From the NCBI RefSeq assembly GCF_001887355.1, contig NZ_MPIN01000008.1:175935-239934 (forward strand): a stretch of DNA of 64,000 nucleotides. Reading direction: 5' to 3'. Position numbers and translations under genes: made by a program. The DNA comes from Cystobacter ferrugineus (GTDB lineage Bacteria > Myxococcota > Myxococcia > Myxococcales > Myxococcaceae). This document shows, one piece after another, positions 37,168 through 51,300 of the stretch; position 1 is the first letter of the stretch, and every line of letters begins with the position of its first letter. The notes under the pieces were generated by a model. The model was not told the origin of the DNA. It searched no databases and saw nothing but the letters and a program-made list of their open reading frames with translations.

Positions 37168-38445
37168 GTGAGTACGTGTCGAGACGACGAGGCGAACGCG
37201 GCGGCGCGAGGTCCCGCCGCCGGAGGGACGAGGGAAACAACCGTCGAGGAGTTGCTCGAGCAGATCCGGCGGATGGCCGCCCGCGAGCCGCATGCCCGCT
37301 GCCCTGAAGGAAGCGGGCCGCTCGCCCCCATCGCGGTGGCCCTCAACCACCTGTCCACCCAGCTCACCGTGGAGCGCACGAGGTCGGAGGAGGCGTTTGG
37401 CACCCAGGCGCTGATCACCCAGTCGCCCAACAGCATGTTCTCCTGTGACGTCGACGCGCGCATCCGCTTCATCAACTTCACCATGCCGGGCCTGACGGTG
37501 GAGCAGGTGCTCGGCCAGAACCTCTTCGACTGGATCGCCCCGGAATCGCGCGAGGTCGCCCGGAGCGTCATCCAGAAGGTGCTCGCCACGGGGGAGCCGG
37601 GGGGCTACGAGGCCAGGCCCAACGCCAGCGGGGGCCCCGAGTGGTTCGCCGCGCGGGTGGGGCCCATCCGGGTGGGCCAGGAGATCGTCGGCTTCACGGT
37701 GATCCTCACCGACATCACCGAGCTCAAGCGGACCCAGCTCCGCCTGGAGCAGTCCAACCGCGAGCTGGAGAGCTTCGCGTACGTGGCCTCGCACGACTTG
37801 CAGGAGCCCCTGCGGAAGATCCAGACCTTCGGTGAGCGCCTGTCGAAGACGGCCACCACCTTGAGTCCCGAGGAACAGGACTACCTCACGCGGATGCAGG
37901 GCGCGGCGACGCGCATGCGCCAGCTCATCGACGACCTGCTCGCCTTCTCGCGCGTGTCCGCCAAGGGCCAGCCCTTCAAGCGGGTGGACCTGTCCGCCAT
38001 CGCGCGCGAAGTGCTCGAGGACCTCGAGGCCACCATCGAGCAGACCGGAGCGGAGGTGTCGCTCGAGCACCTGCCCAGCTTCGACGCGGATCCCACCCAG
38101 ATGCGCCAGCTCCTGCAGAACCTGGTGGGCAATGCCCTCAAGTTCCGCCGCGAGGGGGTGACGCCCAGCGTGTCCATCGGGGCCCGGGTGGATGCCCACG
38201 GCAGCCGGTGCGAGCTGGTGGTGCGCGACAACGGCATCGGCTTCGAGGAGAAGTACCGCGAGCGCATCTTCAACGTCTTCCAGCGGCTGCACGGCCGGGG
38301 CCAGTACGAGGGAACGGGAATTGGCCTCGCCATCTGCCGGAAGATCGCCCAGCGGCATGGCGGAAACATCGAGGCCCGGAGCACACCTGGAGTGGGCACG
38401 GCCTTCCACATCACGCTGCCCATGCGGCAGCCCTTGCACGGGTAG
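37168..38445 (+). CDS. Soluble PAS histidine kinase
   Basis: A 425 aa kinase without membrane helices. A helical N-terminal part leads to a PAS domain at about residues 85-190 (ALITQSPNSMFSCDVDARIRF, VILTDITELKR). A HisKA domain follows with phospho-acceptor H209 in ASHDLQEPLRKI, and an HATPase domain with N-box NLVGNALKF and DNGIGF/GTGIGLAI G-boxes. The type resembles phytochrome-like/Rcp1 partner kinases. The GTG start follows cgaggacc. The response regulator gene begins 8 bases after its stop, which is strong evidence for a cognate pair. Confidence 0.9.
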   Translation: MSTCRDDEANAAARGPAAGGTRETTVEELLEQIRRMAAREPHARCPEGSGPLAPIAVALNHLSTQLTVERTRSEEAFGTQALITQSPNSMFSCDVDARIRFINFTMPGLTVEQVLGQNLFDWIAPESREVARSVIQKVLATGEPGGYEARPNASGGPEWFAARVGPIRVGQEIVGFTVILTDITELKRTQLRLEQSNRELESFAYVASHDLQEPLRKIQTFGERLSKTATTLSPEEQDYLTRMQGAATRMRQLIDDLLAFSRVSAKGQPFKRVDLSAIAREVLEDLEATIEQTGAEVSLEHLPSFDADPTQMRQLLQNLVGNALKFRREGVTPSVSIGARVDAHGSRCELVVRDNGIGFEEKYRERIFNVFQRLHGRGQYEGTGIGLAICRKIAQRHGGNIEARSTPGVGTAFHITLPMRQPLHG

Positions 38446-38453
38446 AAAGAGCC

Positions 38454-38908
38454 ATGGAGCCGAAACGAGCTGTCACCATCCTGATGGCGGATGACGATCC
38501 GGACGACCGGGACTTCGCCCTCTCCGCCATGAGGGAGAGCCGGCTCGCCAACGAGCTGCGCTTCGTCGAGGACGGCGAGGAGCTCATCAACTACCTGCGC
38601 CGCTCCGGCCGCTACGCCAATCCCAAGGACTCCCCGCGGCCCGGGTTGATCCTCCTGGACCTGAACATGCCACGCAAGGATGGCCGCGAGGCGCTCCGGG
38701 AGATCAAGTCCGACCCGGCGCTCAAGAACATCCCCATCGTCGTGCTGACCACGTCCAAGGCGGAGGAGGACATCCTGCGCAGCTACAACCTCGGGGCCAA
38801 CTGCTTCATCACCAAGCCGGTGACCTTCGATGGGCTCGTCGAGGTCGTGAAGGTCCTCAACCAGCACTGGCTGCAGATCGTCGAACTGCCCCCCGAACCA
38901 AGCCCCGA

Positions 38909-38912
<4 letters not shown>
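38454..38912 (+). CDS. Single-domain response regulator (Rcp1-like)
   Basis: A 152 aa CheY-type receiver with no output domain. Acidic residues DDDPDD near the N-terminus, phospho-acceptor D69 in LILLDLNMPRKDG, T in VVLTTSKAE and K in FITKPVTFDGL define a functional receiver. The LDLNMPRKDG motif and length are typical of Rcp1-like regulators that accept phosphate from bacteriophytochrome-type kinases. It lies between its probable kinase and a hybrid kinase, overlapping the latter as ATGA. Confidence 0.93.
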
Positions 38913-40849
<1,937 letters not shown>

Positions 40850-40971
40850 CGGCGCGGCGCGTCCCGGCTCACATCCGCCAAGAAAACCCACCCGAGACAC
40901 TGGCGCGCCCGCCTTCGAGGGTGCATACCGCACCTGACCGTGAAGAATCCCTCACGGGAGAAGGCAGACTC

Positions 40972-42402
40972 ATGAATCCGAAGTTCGGGACAGATTTGAC
41001 CACGGGCAGCATCCCCCGGCACATCGTGACGTTCTCCCTGCCGATGCTCATCGGCAGCCTGCTGCAGACGGCCTACAGCTTCATCAACGCCATCTGGGTG
41101 GGGCAGTTCCTCGGCACCGGGGCGCTGGCCACCGTCACGGTGAGCTTTCCCGTCGTCTTCACGCTCTTCGGCATCGGCATGGGCATGACGCTCGCGACGA
41201 ACATCCTCGTGTCGCAGAGCTACGGCGCCAGGCGCTTCGACGAGCTGCGGCGGGTGGTGGACAGCTCCACCGTGTTGATCCTCGGCCTGGGCATCCTGCT
41301 GACCCTGCTGGGCGAGCTCTTCACGCCCCACATCCTGCGCGCGATGGACACGCCGGAGGACATCTTCCAGCCCTCGGTGGACTACCTGCGCATCTTCCTG
41401 CTGTCGCTGCCCTTCAGCTTCGGCATGTTCGCGCTGCGCAGCATGCTGCAGGGCATGGGGGACTCGAAGACCCCCCTGTACTTCCAGTTCGTCTCCGTCG
41501 TGCTCACCACGGTGTTGGATCCGCTCCTCATCTTCGGCCACCTGGGCCTGCCGCGCCTGGGACTCAACGGCACCGCCTGGGCCACCATCGTCTCCCAGGT
41601 GCTCGTGCTGGCCGTGCTGGTGGTCTGGCTGCACCGCCAGAAGTCCCCCGTCGCGCCCGGCTGGCCGCGCCTGAGCCACCTCGGTCCGGCCACCTGGAAG
41701 ACCTTCCGCATCGGCGTGCCCGCCTCCATCCAGCAGTCCCTGGTGTCGCTGGGCATGGTGATGGTGACCGGCATCGTGAACCGCTTCGGGGAGATCTCCA
41801 CGGCGGCCTTCGGCGCGGCCTCGCGCATCGATCAGATCGCCTTCATGCCGGCCATCAACTTCGGCATGGCCATCTCGACGCTCGCCGGACAGAACCTGGG
41901 GGCGGGCCACCTGCCCCGCGTGCGGCAGATCTTCGCGTGGGGGTGTGCCTTCAGCGGGGCCATCACCCTCGTCATCTCCGCGGCAGCCGTGATCTTCCCG
42001 GAGGCGCTCCTGAAGGTGTTCATCACGGATCCCGTCGTCGTCGAGCTGGGGACCTCGTATCTGCACATCGTGGGCGCCTGCTACGTCCTGTTCGGCCTCA
42101 CCTTCGTGAGCAACGGCATCATCAACGGAGCCGGCTCGACGATGGTCACCACCGTCATCTCCCTGCTCAGCCTCTGGGTGGCCCGGGTGCCCCTGGCCTA
42201 CGTGCTGTCCCGCCAGATGCACGACGTGAAGGGCGTCTGGTACGCCATCGCCATCAGCTTCTTCGTCTCGCTCGGCTGCAGCATGGCCTACTACTTCTCG
42301 GGGCGCTGGAAGAAGGCGGCGGCCCACCACAAGCCGACCGTCCACGAGCAGGCCAAGCCGGACCCCGCCGAGGTCTTCGCCAACGAGGCCGGCGAGGCCT
42401 GA
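40972..42402 (+). CDS. MATE family efflux transporter
   Basis: A 476 aa protein with about twelve hydrophobic helices in two related halves, each beginning with a typical MATE segment (PRHIVTFSLPMLIGSLLQTAYSFIN and FRIGVPASIQQSLVSLGMVMV). Conserved VGQFLGTGALATVTVSFP and FGAASRIDQIAFMPA match the family, which exports drugs or metabolites using Na+ or H+. Substrate unknown. The ATG at 40972 follows cgggagaagg. The C-terminal 35 residues are hydrophilic. Confidence 0.93.
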   Translation: MNPKFGTDLTTGSIPRHIVTFSLPMLIGSLLQTAYSFINAIWVGQFLGTGALATVTVSFPVVFTLFGIGMGMTLATNILVSQSYGARRFDELRRVVDSSTVLILGLGILLTLLGELFTPHILRAMDTPEDIFQPSVDYLRIFLLSLPFSFGMFALRSMLQGMGDSKTPLYFQFVSVVLTTVLDPLLIFGHLGLPRLGLNGTAWATIVSQVLVLAVLVVWLHRQKSPVAPGWPRLSHLGPATWKTFRIGVPASIQQSLVSLGMVMVTGIVNRFGEISTAAFGAASRIDQIAFMPAINFGMAISTLAGQNLGAGHLPRVRQIFAWGCAFSGAITLVISAAAVIFPEALLKVFITDPVVVELGTSYLHIVGACYVLFGLTFVSNGIINGAGSTMVTTVISLLSLWVARVPLAYVLSRQMHDVKGVWYAIAISFFVSLGCSMAYYFSGRWKKAAAHHKPTVHEQAKPDPAEVFANEAGEA

Positions 42403-42406
42403 GGGT

Positions 42407-43861
42407 TCAGGGAACCATCAGCGCGGCGAGCTTGGACGCCAGTTCCGCCTCGGCGCGCAGCGCGGCGTCATCCAACTGCTCCGCATGGGTGCGCACCAGG
42501 TCCGCCGTCCGCTCCGCCAGCTCCCGGGCCCGGACCTTGTCCCCCGCGTGCCAGGACGTGCACGCCGCCCGGGCACCGAGGACCAGGTTCGTCAGGGCCA
42601 CCGTCTTGCGCACCGAGTCCTCGGAGTACCACGTGCCGGTGGACGAGAGCGGCTCGCTGCCCTCGTAGCTCGCCGTCAGCAGCGTGGGCGGAGGCGCCTC
42701 GCTCCGAGCGGGCGTGAAGGAGAACTCCTCCGACAACATCCGCTGCGCGGGCTGGATGTCCGCTTCCCGGGAGAGGCGCGCGAGGATGGCGCCGCGCCGC
42801 CGGGAAAGGAAGACCGTGGGCAGCTCCAGCGAGGCCAGGCTCGCGCCGGGCGCCACCCCGGGAATGCCATACACCGCCTCCACCCGGAAACCCGGGGCGG
42901 GAGTGAGCACCATCTTCAGGTCATACGCGATGGGCGTCACCAGGTAGTCGAAGTCCTCGTCGAAGACCGTCCGCGTGCGCTCGGCGCCGCTCAGGTAGAA
43001 GGCATTGGCGCCCCGCACGGAGGAGATGGCCGTGACGAAGGACTGATCGAACGCGAGGTTCACCCCGAAGAGCGTCAGGTCGCGGCCCTCGCGGGAGTGG
43101 TCGCGCAGCAGATCCATGAAGCCGCCCTCCTGCGTCTGGCCCACGTTGGGCATCGCGTCCGTGAAGAGGAAGACGCGGCGGGAGCGTGACGCATCCAGCT
43201 CGCGCGTGGCGAGTTGCTGGTAGCCATCGCGCAGTCCGCACTCGATGCAGGTCGAGCCGTCCACCCGGATGGTGTCGATGGCGCGCAGCAGGGCCTCGCG
43301 GTCGCGCACGGGCGTCTGCTTCACCAACACCTGGGAGGTATCATCGAAGATGACCAGCGAGAGGGTGTCGTTCTCGTCCAGCTTCGCCACCAGCCGGCGC
43401 GCCGCTTCCTTCACGGCCTCCATCGGCTCGCCCGCCATGGAGCCGGAGTGATCGATGACCAGCGCCGCGTCGAGCGGCTGGCGGCGGAAGGTGGAGGGAT
43501 CCACGTTGGACGAAAACCCCACCTGCACGAACACCTGCTGGCGGCCCGTGTCGATGGCGGTCGCGATGCCCGTGGCCGAGCGCAGACACAACACCTGCTC
43601 ACACGGCGGGCCCTCCAGGGGAAGATCATGCTCCGCGTAGAGCCCCTCGGCGGTGAAGTCCTCCGCGTGGGGAATCTGCCCCGCGTCGATCTTCCGCCGC
43701 GCCAGCGCGATGTCCTGGATTCCGCCGGGAGTCCCTCCCATGTCCCCAGCGGGAGCGCCGCCACCCCCTCCGGGAGCACCTCCTATGTCCGCGGAACAAC
43801 CCACCAGCGTCAGTACCGCCAGCCCTGCGATCCACAACCGCCGTGTCTTGCGCATGCGCAT
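42407..43861 (-). CDS. VWA domain lipoprotein
   Basis: A 484 aa predicted lipoprotein with lipobox LTLVGC and a Gly/Ala-rich spacer. A von Willebrand A domain follows at about residues 125-320, with the metal-ion site DHSGS, the conserved Thr in the DGSTCIECG loop, and FTDAMPN. The C-terminal part is beta-rich with a helical end (ALRAEAELASKLAALM). VWA lipoproteins of this type usually mediate protein binding at the cell surface; no specific role can be given. A second in-frame ATG at 43855 is possible. Its stop is 5 bases from the convergent MATE stop. Confidence 0.88.
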   Translation of the reverse strand: MRMRKTRRLWIAGLAVLTLVGCSADIGGAPGGGGGAPAGDMGGTPGGIQDIALARRKIDAGQIPHAEDFTAEGLYAEHDLPLEGPPCEQVLCLRSATGIATAIDTGRQQVFVQVGFSSNVDPSTFRRQPLDAALVIDHSGSMAGEPMEAVKEAARRLVAKLDENDTLSLVIFDDTSQVLVKQTPVRDREALLRAIDTIRVDGSTCIECGLRDGYQQLATRELDASRSRRVFLFTDAMPNVGQTQEGGFMDLLRDHSREGRDLTLFGVNLAFDQSFVTAISSVRGANAFYLSGAERTRTVFDEDFDYLVTPIAYDLKMVLTPAPGFRVEAVYGIPGVAPGASLASLELPTVFLSRRRGAILARLSREADIQPAQRMLSEEFSFTPARSEAPPPTLLTASYEGSEPLSSTGTWYSEDSVRKTVALTNLVLGARAACTSWHAGDKVRARELAERTADLVRTHAEQLDDAALRAEAELASKLAALMVP

Positions 43862-44024
43862 ACTCCGGGTGAAGGGGTGACCCGGGCGCGAAGCAAGACA
43901 TGTTCCAGGGATGGGCCCGACGGAGGGCGGCACTTCCCCTCCCCCGAGCCCCGCCTCACCCTGACACCCGTGTCATGCTCCAGGGGGGAACGTCGACGCG
44001 GGGGGAGGCGACGACGCCGGCCCT

Positions 44025-45428
<1,404 letters not shown>

Positions 45429-45551
45429 ATTGGCTGGATACTTCTCCACCCCTGGCGCATCGGGAAGAAATCATTCCCGTGCTTGCTAGGATGAGGGCGG
45501 AACAGGACGGGGCAAGAGCCCATTCCACCCTCCCGCGAGGAACCCTTCCCC

Positions 45552-46502
45552 ATGCCGTTGCGCTTCAAGAACCTGGATGGCAGTGGTCCCCACCCCATGT
45601 CCACCGTCTTCCAGTGGGCGGTGGCGGACAAGGTGGCCGGCAGGCGCCGCAAGAGCGCGGCCACCTGCGCCATGCGCCGCGTGGAGCCGGACCTCGCCGT
45701 CCTGGCCGTGCCCCCCGCCCCCGGCGAGGGCGTACGCCTCACCTGGCTGGGCCACGCGAGCTGGCTCGTCCAGCTCGAGGGCGTGTCGCTGCTCATCGAT
45801 CCCGTGCTGCGCGACAGCATTCCCGGCTTCATCCGCCGCAACGTGCCCCCGGGGGTGGCGACCGGCCAGCTCCCCCCCATCCAGGCCACGCTGGTGTCCC
45901 ACAACCACTATGATCACCTGGACATGCCCACCGTGCGCCAGGTGGGCGCGCCCGTCATCGGGGGACTCGGCCTGACGCGCTACTTCCAGCGCACCGGCCT
46001 GTCCGTCACCGAGCTGGACTGGTGGGGCTCCACGCGCGTGGGCCCCGTCACCGTGCACTTCGTCCCCGCCCAGCACTGGAGCCGCCGCGGCCTCGCGGAC
46101 GTGAACGAGACGCTCTGGGGCGGCTTCGTCGTGGAGGGCGCCCACACCCGCGTCTACCACTCGGGCGACACCGCCTACTTCGACGGCTTCCGGGAGATCG
46201 GCCGGCGCTTTCCCGGCCTCGACGCCGCCCTGCTGCCCATCGGCGCCTATGACCCGGAATGGTTCATGGAGAAGCAGCACATGAACCCCGAGCAGGCGGT
46301 GCGGGCCTACGAGGACCTCGGGGCCCGGCGCTTCCTCGCCATGCACTGGGGAACCTTCAAGCTCACCGACGAGCCCCTCGACGAGCCGCCCCGGCGGCTG
46401 GACGCCGAGTGGAAGCGGCGCGCGCTCCCGGTGGAGCCCCTGCACGTGCTCGCCGTGGGCGAGAGCCTCACCGTCCCGCCAGGCGCTCCACGACGAGGTT
46501 GA
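45552..46502 (+). CDS. MBL-fold metallohydrolase, NAPE-PLD/UlaG-like
   Basis: A 316 aa metallo-beta-lactamase-fold protein. Zinc ligands are in SHNHYDHLD (H117, H119, D121, H122), FVPAQHWSRRG, YHSGDTAYFDGF, and a later AMHWGTF. The order and the phrase LTWLGHASWLVQLEG near residue 60 match N-acylphosphatidylethanolamine phospholipase D-like proteins; this suggests a phosphodiesterase acting on a lipid or sugar phosphate, but the substrate is not readable. Divergent from sthA and 35 bases upstream of the carboxypeptidase gene. Confidence 0.9.
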   Translation: MPLRFKNLDGSGPHPMSTVFQWAVADKVAGRRRKSAATCAMRRVEPDLAVLAVPPAPGEGVRLTWLGHASWLVQLEGVSLLIDPVLRDSIPGFIRRNVPPGVATGQLPPIQATLVSHNHYDHLDMPTVRQVGAPVIGGLGLTRYFQRTGLSVTELDWWGSTRVGPVTVHFVPAQHWSRRGLADVNETLWGGFVVEGAHTRVYHSGDTAYFDGFREIGRRFPGLDAALLPIGAYDPEWFMEKQHMNPEQAVRAYEDLGARRFLAMHWGTFKLTDEPLDEPPRRLDAEWKRRALPVEPLHVLAVGESLTVPPGAPRRG

Positions 46503-46537
46503 GCGGGCCCGGGCGGTGTGCTCAACAGGCGGCCAAC

Positions 46538-48295
46538 ATGCTCCTGTCCGCGCTCCTCGCCCTGACGCTCCACCAGACGCCCCTGACCACCGTCGCCGAG
46601 CAGAGCGGGTGGCTCCGCACCGGCCGCTACGCCGAGGTGGAGACGCTCTGCCGCGCCTTCCCCAAGCGCTACCCCGGCAAGGTGCGCTGCGACTCCTTCG
46701 GCACCACCCCCGAGGGCCGCCCCCTGCTGGTGCTCACCGCGAGCGCGGACGGCACCCTCACCCCCGCCGCCGCGGCGAAGAAGGGCCGCCCCGTCGTCTT
46801 CTTCCAGGGCGGCATCCACGCCGGGGAGATCGACGGCAAGGACGCGGGCTTCTGGCTCCTGCGAGACATGCTCGATGGCAAGGCGCTGCCGGGGGTGCTC
46901 CAGGGCGTGACGGCCGTCTTCGTGCCCGTCTTCAACGTGGATGGCCACGAGCGCTTCGGCCTCAACAACCGCCCCAACCAGGTGGGCCCCGAACAGATGG
47001 GCTGGCGCGTCACCGCGCAGGGCTTCAACCTCAACCGCGACTACGTGAAGGCGGATGCCCCGGAGATGGGTGCCCTGCTCACGCTGCTGCACGCGTGGGA
47101 TCCCCTCGTCTCCATCGACCTGCACGTCACCGACGGCGCCCAGTTCGAGCACGACGTGAGCGTGCAACTCGAGCCGCAGAAGACGGGCCCCGAGCCGCTC
47201 CGGGCTCCCGGCGAGAAGCTGCGCCAGGAGCTCTTCACCGCCCTGGAGGCCCAGGGCCACCTGCCCCTGCCCTTCTACCCCTCGTTCCGCCAGGAGGATG
47301 ACCCCCGCTCGGGCGTGAGCTACGGCGTGGCGCCGCCGCGCTTCAGCAACGCCTACTGGATGGTGAACCGCCGCTACGGCGTGCTGGTGGAGACCCACTC
47401 GTGGAAGCCCTACGCGCACCGCGTGGCCACCACGCGCCACGTGCTGGAGGGGCTCCTGCGGCTCTTCGCCCGGGACGGTCAGGCGCTGATGAAGGCCCGC
47501 GCGGCGGTGGACGCCGAGGCCGAGGCCGGCAAGGCGCGCGAGGTCGTGCTCGCCTGGGAGAACACGGACAAGAGCCGCCCCATCGAGTTTCGCGGCTATG
47601 CCTATGAGCGCTCGCCCTCCGACCTCTCCCTGCAGCAGTGGATCCGCTACGACTCCACGAAGCCCCAGGTGTGGACCCTTCCCTACTTCGAGGAGATCCG
47701 CCCCGCCCTCACCGCCACCCTGCCCGCGGGCGGCTACCTCGTGCCCCCGGCCCACGCGGAGTGGATGGCCCGCAAGCTCACCACCCACGGCCTGCGCTTC
47801 CAGCGGCTCGGCCAGGCCCTTCCCCCCACCGGGGTGGAGGTGTTCCGCGCCACCGAGGTCTCCTTCCGCCCCGGCTCCTATGAGGGCCGACAGCCACTGT
47901 CCGTGAAGGGCCAGTGGACGAAGGAGACCTGGCCGCTGCCCGCCGGCACGCTCTACGTCCCCGCCGCGCAGAAGAGCGCTCCCCTGCTCGCCCACCTGTT
48001 CGAGCCCCTCGCTCCCGACTCGCTCCTCGCCTGGGGCTTCTTCAACAACCACTTCGAGCAGAAGGAGTACATCGAGGACTACGTGGTGGAGCCCTTCGCC
48101 CGGGAGCTGCTGGCGAAGGACCCCGCGGTGAAGGCCGCCTGGGAGGAGCGCCTGAAGGACAAGGCCTTCGCCGGCAATGCGCGCGCCCGCCTGCGCTTCT
48201 TCGCCGAGCGCCACCCCGCCTGGGACTCGCGGTTCAACCTCTACCCCGTCTTCCGCACGGACACCGCGCCCGCGGTCCCGAATCACGGACGGTGA
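46538..48295 (+). CDS. M14 family zinc carboxypeptidase, secreted
   Basis: A 585 aa protein with a short hydrophobic N-terminus (LLSALLALTLHQTPL) that may be a signal peptide. Zinc ligands H94 and E97 in GGIHAGEIDGKD, H196 in SIDLHVTDG, and catalytic E285 in VLVETHSW match the M14 metallocarboxypeptidase family. Residues beyond about 320 form an extra domain ending in a region not typical of short M14 enzymes. It would remove C-terminal amino acids or cleave cell-wall peptides. Close spacing to the MBL gene suggests co-transcription. Confidence 0.88.
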   Translation: MLLSALLALTLHQTPLTTVAEQSGWLRTGRYAEVETLCRAFPKRYPGKVRCDSFGTTPEGRPLLVLTASADGTLTPAAAAKKGRPVVFFQGGIHAGEIDGKDAGFWLLRDMLDGKALPGVLQGVTAVFVPVFNVDGHERFGLNNRPNQVGPEQMGWRVTAQGFNLNRDYVKADAPEMGALLTLLHAWDPLVSIDLHVTDGAQFEHDVSVQLEPQKTGPEPLRAPGEKLRQELFTALEAQGHLPLPFYPSFRQEDDPRSGVSYGVAPPRFSNAYWMVNRRYGVLVETHSWKPYAHRVATTRHVLEGLLRLFARDGQALMKARAAVDAEAEAGKAREVVLAWENTDKSRPIEFRGYAYERSPSDLSLQQWIRYDSTKPQVWTLPYFEEIRPALTATLPAGGYLVPPAHAEWMARKLTTHGLRFQRLGQALPPTGVEVFRATEVSFRPGSYEGRQPLSVKGQWTKETWPLPAGTLYVPAAQKSAPLLAHLFEPLAPDSLLAWGFFNNHFEQKEYIEDYVVEPFARELLAKDPAVKAAWEERLKDKAFAGNARARLRFFAERHPAWDSRFNLYPVFRTDTAPAVPNHGR

Positions 48296-48386
48296 GAAAG
48301 AGCAGAACTTTCTTCTGCCACTCGACGTCGTCCGCCCTGATTGGTTGAATGGCGGGGGCCCTGGCCCGGCTCCCCACCGGAGGACG

Positions 48387-51300
48387 ATGAGCAACGAACG
48401 CGACCTGCTCGAGCAGGCCATGGCGATGTTGGAAGCCCAGCGCGCGCTGCTCGGCCACGAGGCCACTGAAGCCGCGCTGACGGCCTTGCGCATCCGGATC
48501 GCGGCCCTGGCCTCACACGTCCCGTTCGAGCGCCGGCACGTCACCGTGCTCTTCGGCGATCTGTGCGGCTTCACCGCGATGAGCGAGCGGATGGATCCCG
48601 AGGACGTCAGCGAGCTGATGAACCGGCTGTGGGAGCGCGTGGACGGGGCCATCCTCCGCTACGGCGGGCGCATCGACAAGCACATCGGGGATGCCGTCAT
48701 GGCGCTCTGGGGCACGGAGGGCGCGAGCGAGGACGACGCCGAGCAGGCGCTCCACGCGGCCCTGGACATCCAGGCGCAGCTCGCCTCCTTCCCCGCGGCG
48801 CCCCCGGAAGGGCTGCACATGCGCATCGGCATCCACACGGGGCCGGTGCTGCTGGGCGTGGTGGGCACGCGCGGGGAGCTCACGGTGATGGGAGACACCG
48901 TCAACACCGCGAGCCGCCTGGAGCAGGCCGCCCCCGTGGACGGCATCCTCATCTCGCACGGCACCTGGCGCCACGTGCACGGGGCCTTCGCGGCCGAGCC
49001 CCTGGCGCCCCTGCGCCTCAAGGGCAAGCAGGAGCCCCTGCAGGTGTACCGGGTGACGGCGGCCAAGCCCCGGGCCTTCCTGCGGCGGGGCCGGGGCCTG
49101 GACGGAGTCTGGGCCCGGCTGGTGGGACGCGAGCACGAGACGCGCCAGTTGCGCGCGGCGCTCCAGGCGGTGCTCGCGGGCAACGGCTCCCGCCGGGTGA
49201 CGCTCACGGGCGAGGCGGGCATCGGCAAGTCGCGGCTGCTCGGTGAGTTCGAGACGTGGCTCGAGTCGCTGGACGCGCCCCCCCGCTGTCTCCGGGGACG
49301 CGCCAGTCCGGAGATGCGCCGGCACCCCAACGCCCTGCTGCGCGACCTGTTCTCCTTCCACCTCCAGGTGCAGGAGAGCGATCCGCCCAGCGTGGTGCGC
49401 GCCCGGCTGGAGGACAGCTTCCACGAGGCGCTCGGCCCCGGGGAGCCGAGCCGCATCCGCGCCCACCTCGCCGGCTCGCTCATCGGCTTCGACTTCAGCA
49501 ACAGCCCGCACCTCAAGGGCACGCCCATGGACGAGCAGAGCCTCCGGGCCCGGGGCCTGGAGTCGCTCGGCGAGTACTTCCGCGCCCTCTTGCGGCGCGA
49601 GCCCATGGTGCTCTTCCTGGAGGACATCCACTGGGCGGACGACAGCGCGTTGGATCTGCTCGAGCGCCTGCACGAGACGCTCGCGCCCGAGCAGCTCCTC
49701 GTGGTGTGCACCGCGCGGCCCGAGTTCTTCGAGCGCCGTCCCGGCTGGACCCATGCCCCCTCGCATGTCCGGCTGGAGCTGCGGCCGCTGTCCCCGGACG
49801 ACAGCCACCGGCTGGTGGCGGAGCTGCTGCGCAAGGTGGAGTCCATCCCCCCGGCGCTCGAGGAGCTCGTCGTCACGCGCGCCGAGGGCAATCCCTTCTA
49901 CCTGGAGGAGCTCATCCAGATGCTCCTGGAGGAGGGCGTCATCCTCGCCAACAAGGAGCGCTGGCACGTCGAGCCCCACCGGCTCACCGCGCTCAAGGTG
50001 CCCCCCACGCTCAGTGGAGTGCTCCAGGCGCGGCTGGACAGCCTGCCCGCGCACGAGCGCGAGGTGCTCCAGCGTGCCTCGGTGGTGGGCCGCGTCTTCT
50101 GGGACGAGCCCCTGCAGACCATGGGCGGCGCCCTGCCCGATGGGGTGTCCCTGCACGACACGCTGGCGGCGCTCCAGGAGCGTGAGCTCATCTTCGAGCA
50201 GTCCAGCTCCGCCTTCGCCGGGGCGCGCGAGTACACCTTCAAGCACGCCATCGTGCGCGAGGTGGCCTACGACACCGTGCTCAAGCGCGAGCGGCGCGCC
50301 TTCCATGGATGGATCGCCGAGTGGCTGCTGGCACGCGGAGGCGAGCGCTCGCGCGAGCACCTGGGACTGCTCGCGGACCATCTGGAGGCCTCCGGCCAGG
50401 GCGAGCGCGCGGCGACGTTCCTGCGGCGCGCCGCCGAGGAGGCCCTGTCCCTGTTCGCCCACGCCGAGGCGCGCGCCTTCCTCCAGCGGGCGCTCGCCCT
50501 GAGCTCCGAGGACAACGTCGCCGAGCGCTACGCCATCGTGGCGGCGCGCGAGCGCGTCCACGCCATCCAGGGCGAGCGGCGCGAGCAGCGCGTGGACCTG
50601 GACAACATGGAGGCGTGGGCCGAGCGGCTCGACGATGATCGGCGGCGGACCGAGGCGGCCCTGCGCCGGGCGCTCTACGCCGTGGAGGTCGGTGAGTTCG
50701 CGCTGGGGGAGCAGGCCGTGCAGCGCGCCATCCGGCTGGCCCAGCAGCAGGGGGACATGGCCAGCGAGGCGCTCGCCCGACTGTACTGGGGACGGCTGCT
50801 GCGCCACCTCCGGGGAGACTTCGCGAGCGCCCGCGAGCACCTGGAGCGCAGCCTCGCGCTCGCCGAGTCGGCGAGGCTGCCCCAGCTCGAGGTGGAGAGC
50901 CTGCTCAACCTCGGCGCCGTCATGCACGAGGAAGGCGACCTGACGGCGAGCCTCCAACCCATCCAGCGCGTCATCCCCTTCTGCCAGTCGATTGGGGACC
51001 GCTGGCTGGAGTGCTCGGCGCGGCGCTACCTCGCCTACGTGCGCAAGAGCCTGGGGGACTTCGCCGCGTCCAAGGCCGGCTTCGAGCAGACGCTCCAGTT
51101 CAGCCGGGTCATCGGCTACCGGTTCTGGGAGGCCATGGACTACACCAACCTCTCGCGGATCCACTACCACCTGGGTGACCCCACCGGTGCGCTCGAGCTG
51201 AGCGAGCAGGGCCTGCGCATCGCCGAGGAGATCGGCAGCCTGCGCTACCAGGGCTACGCGTGGATGAGCCGAGGGCTCGCCCTGGGCGCCCTGGAGCGCC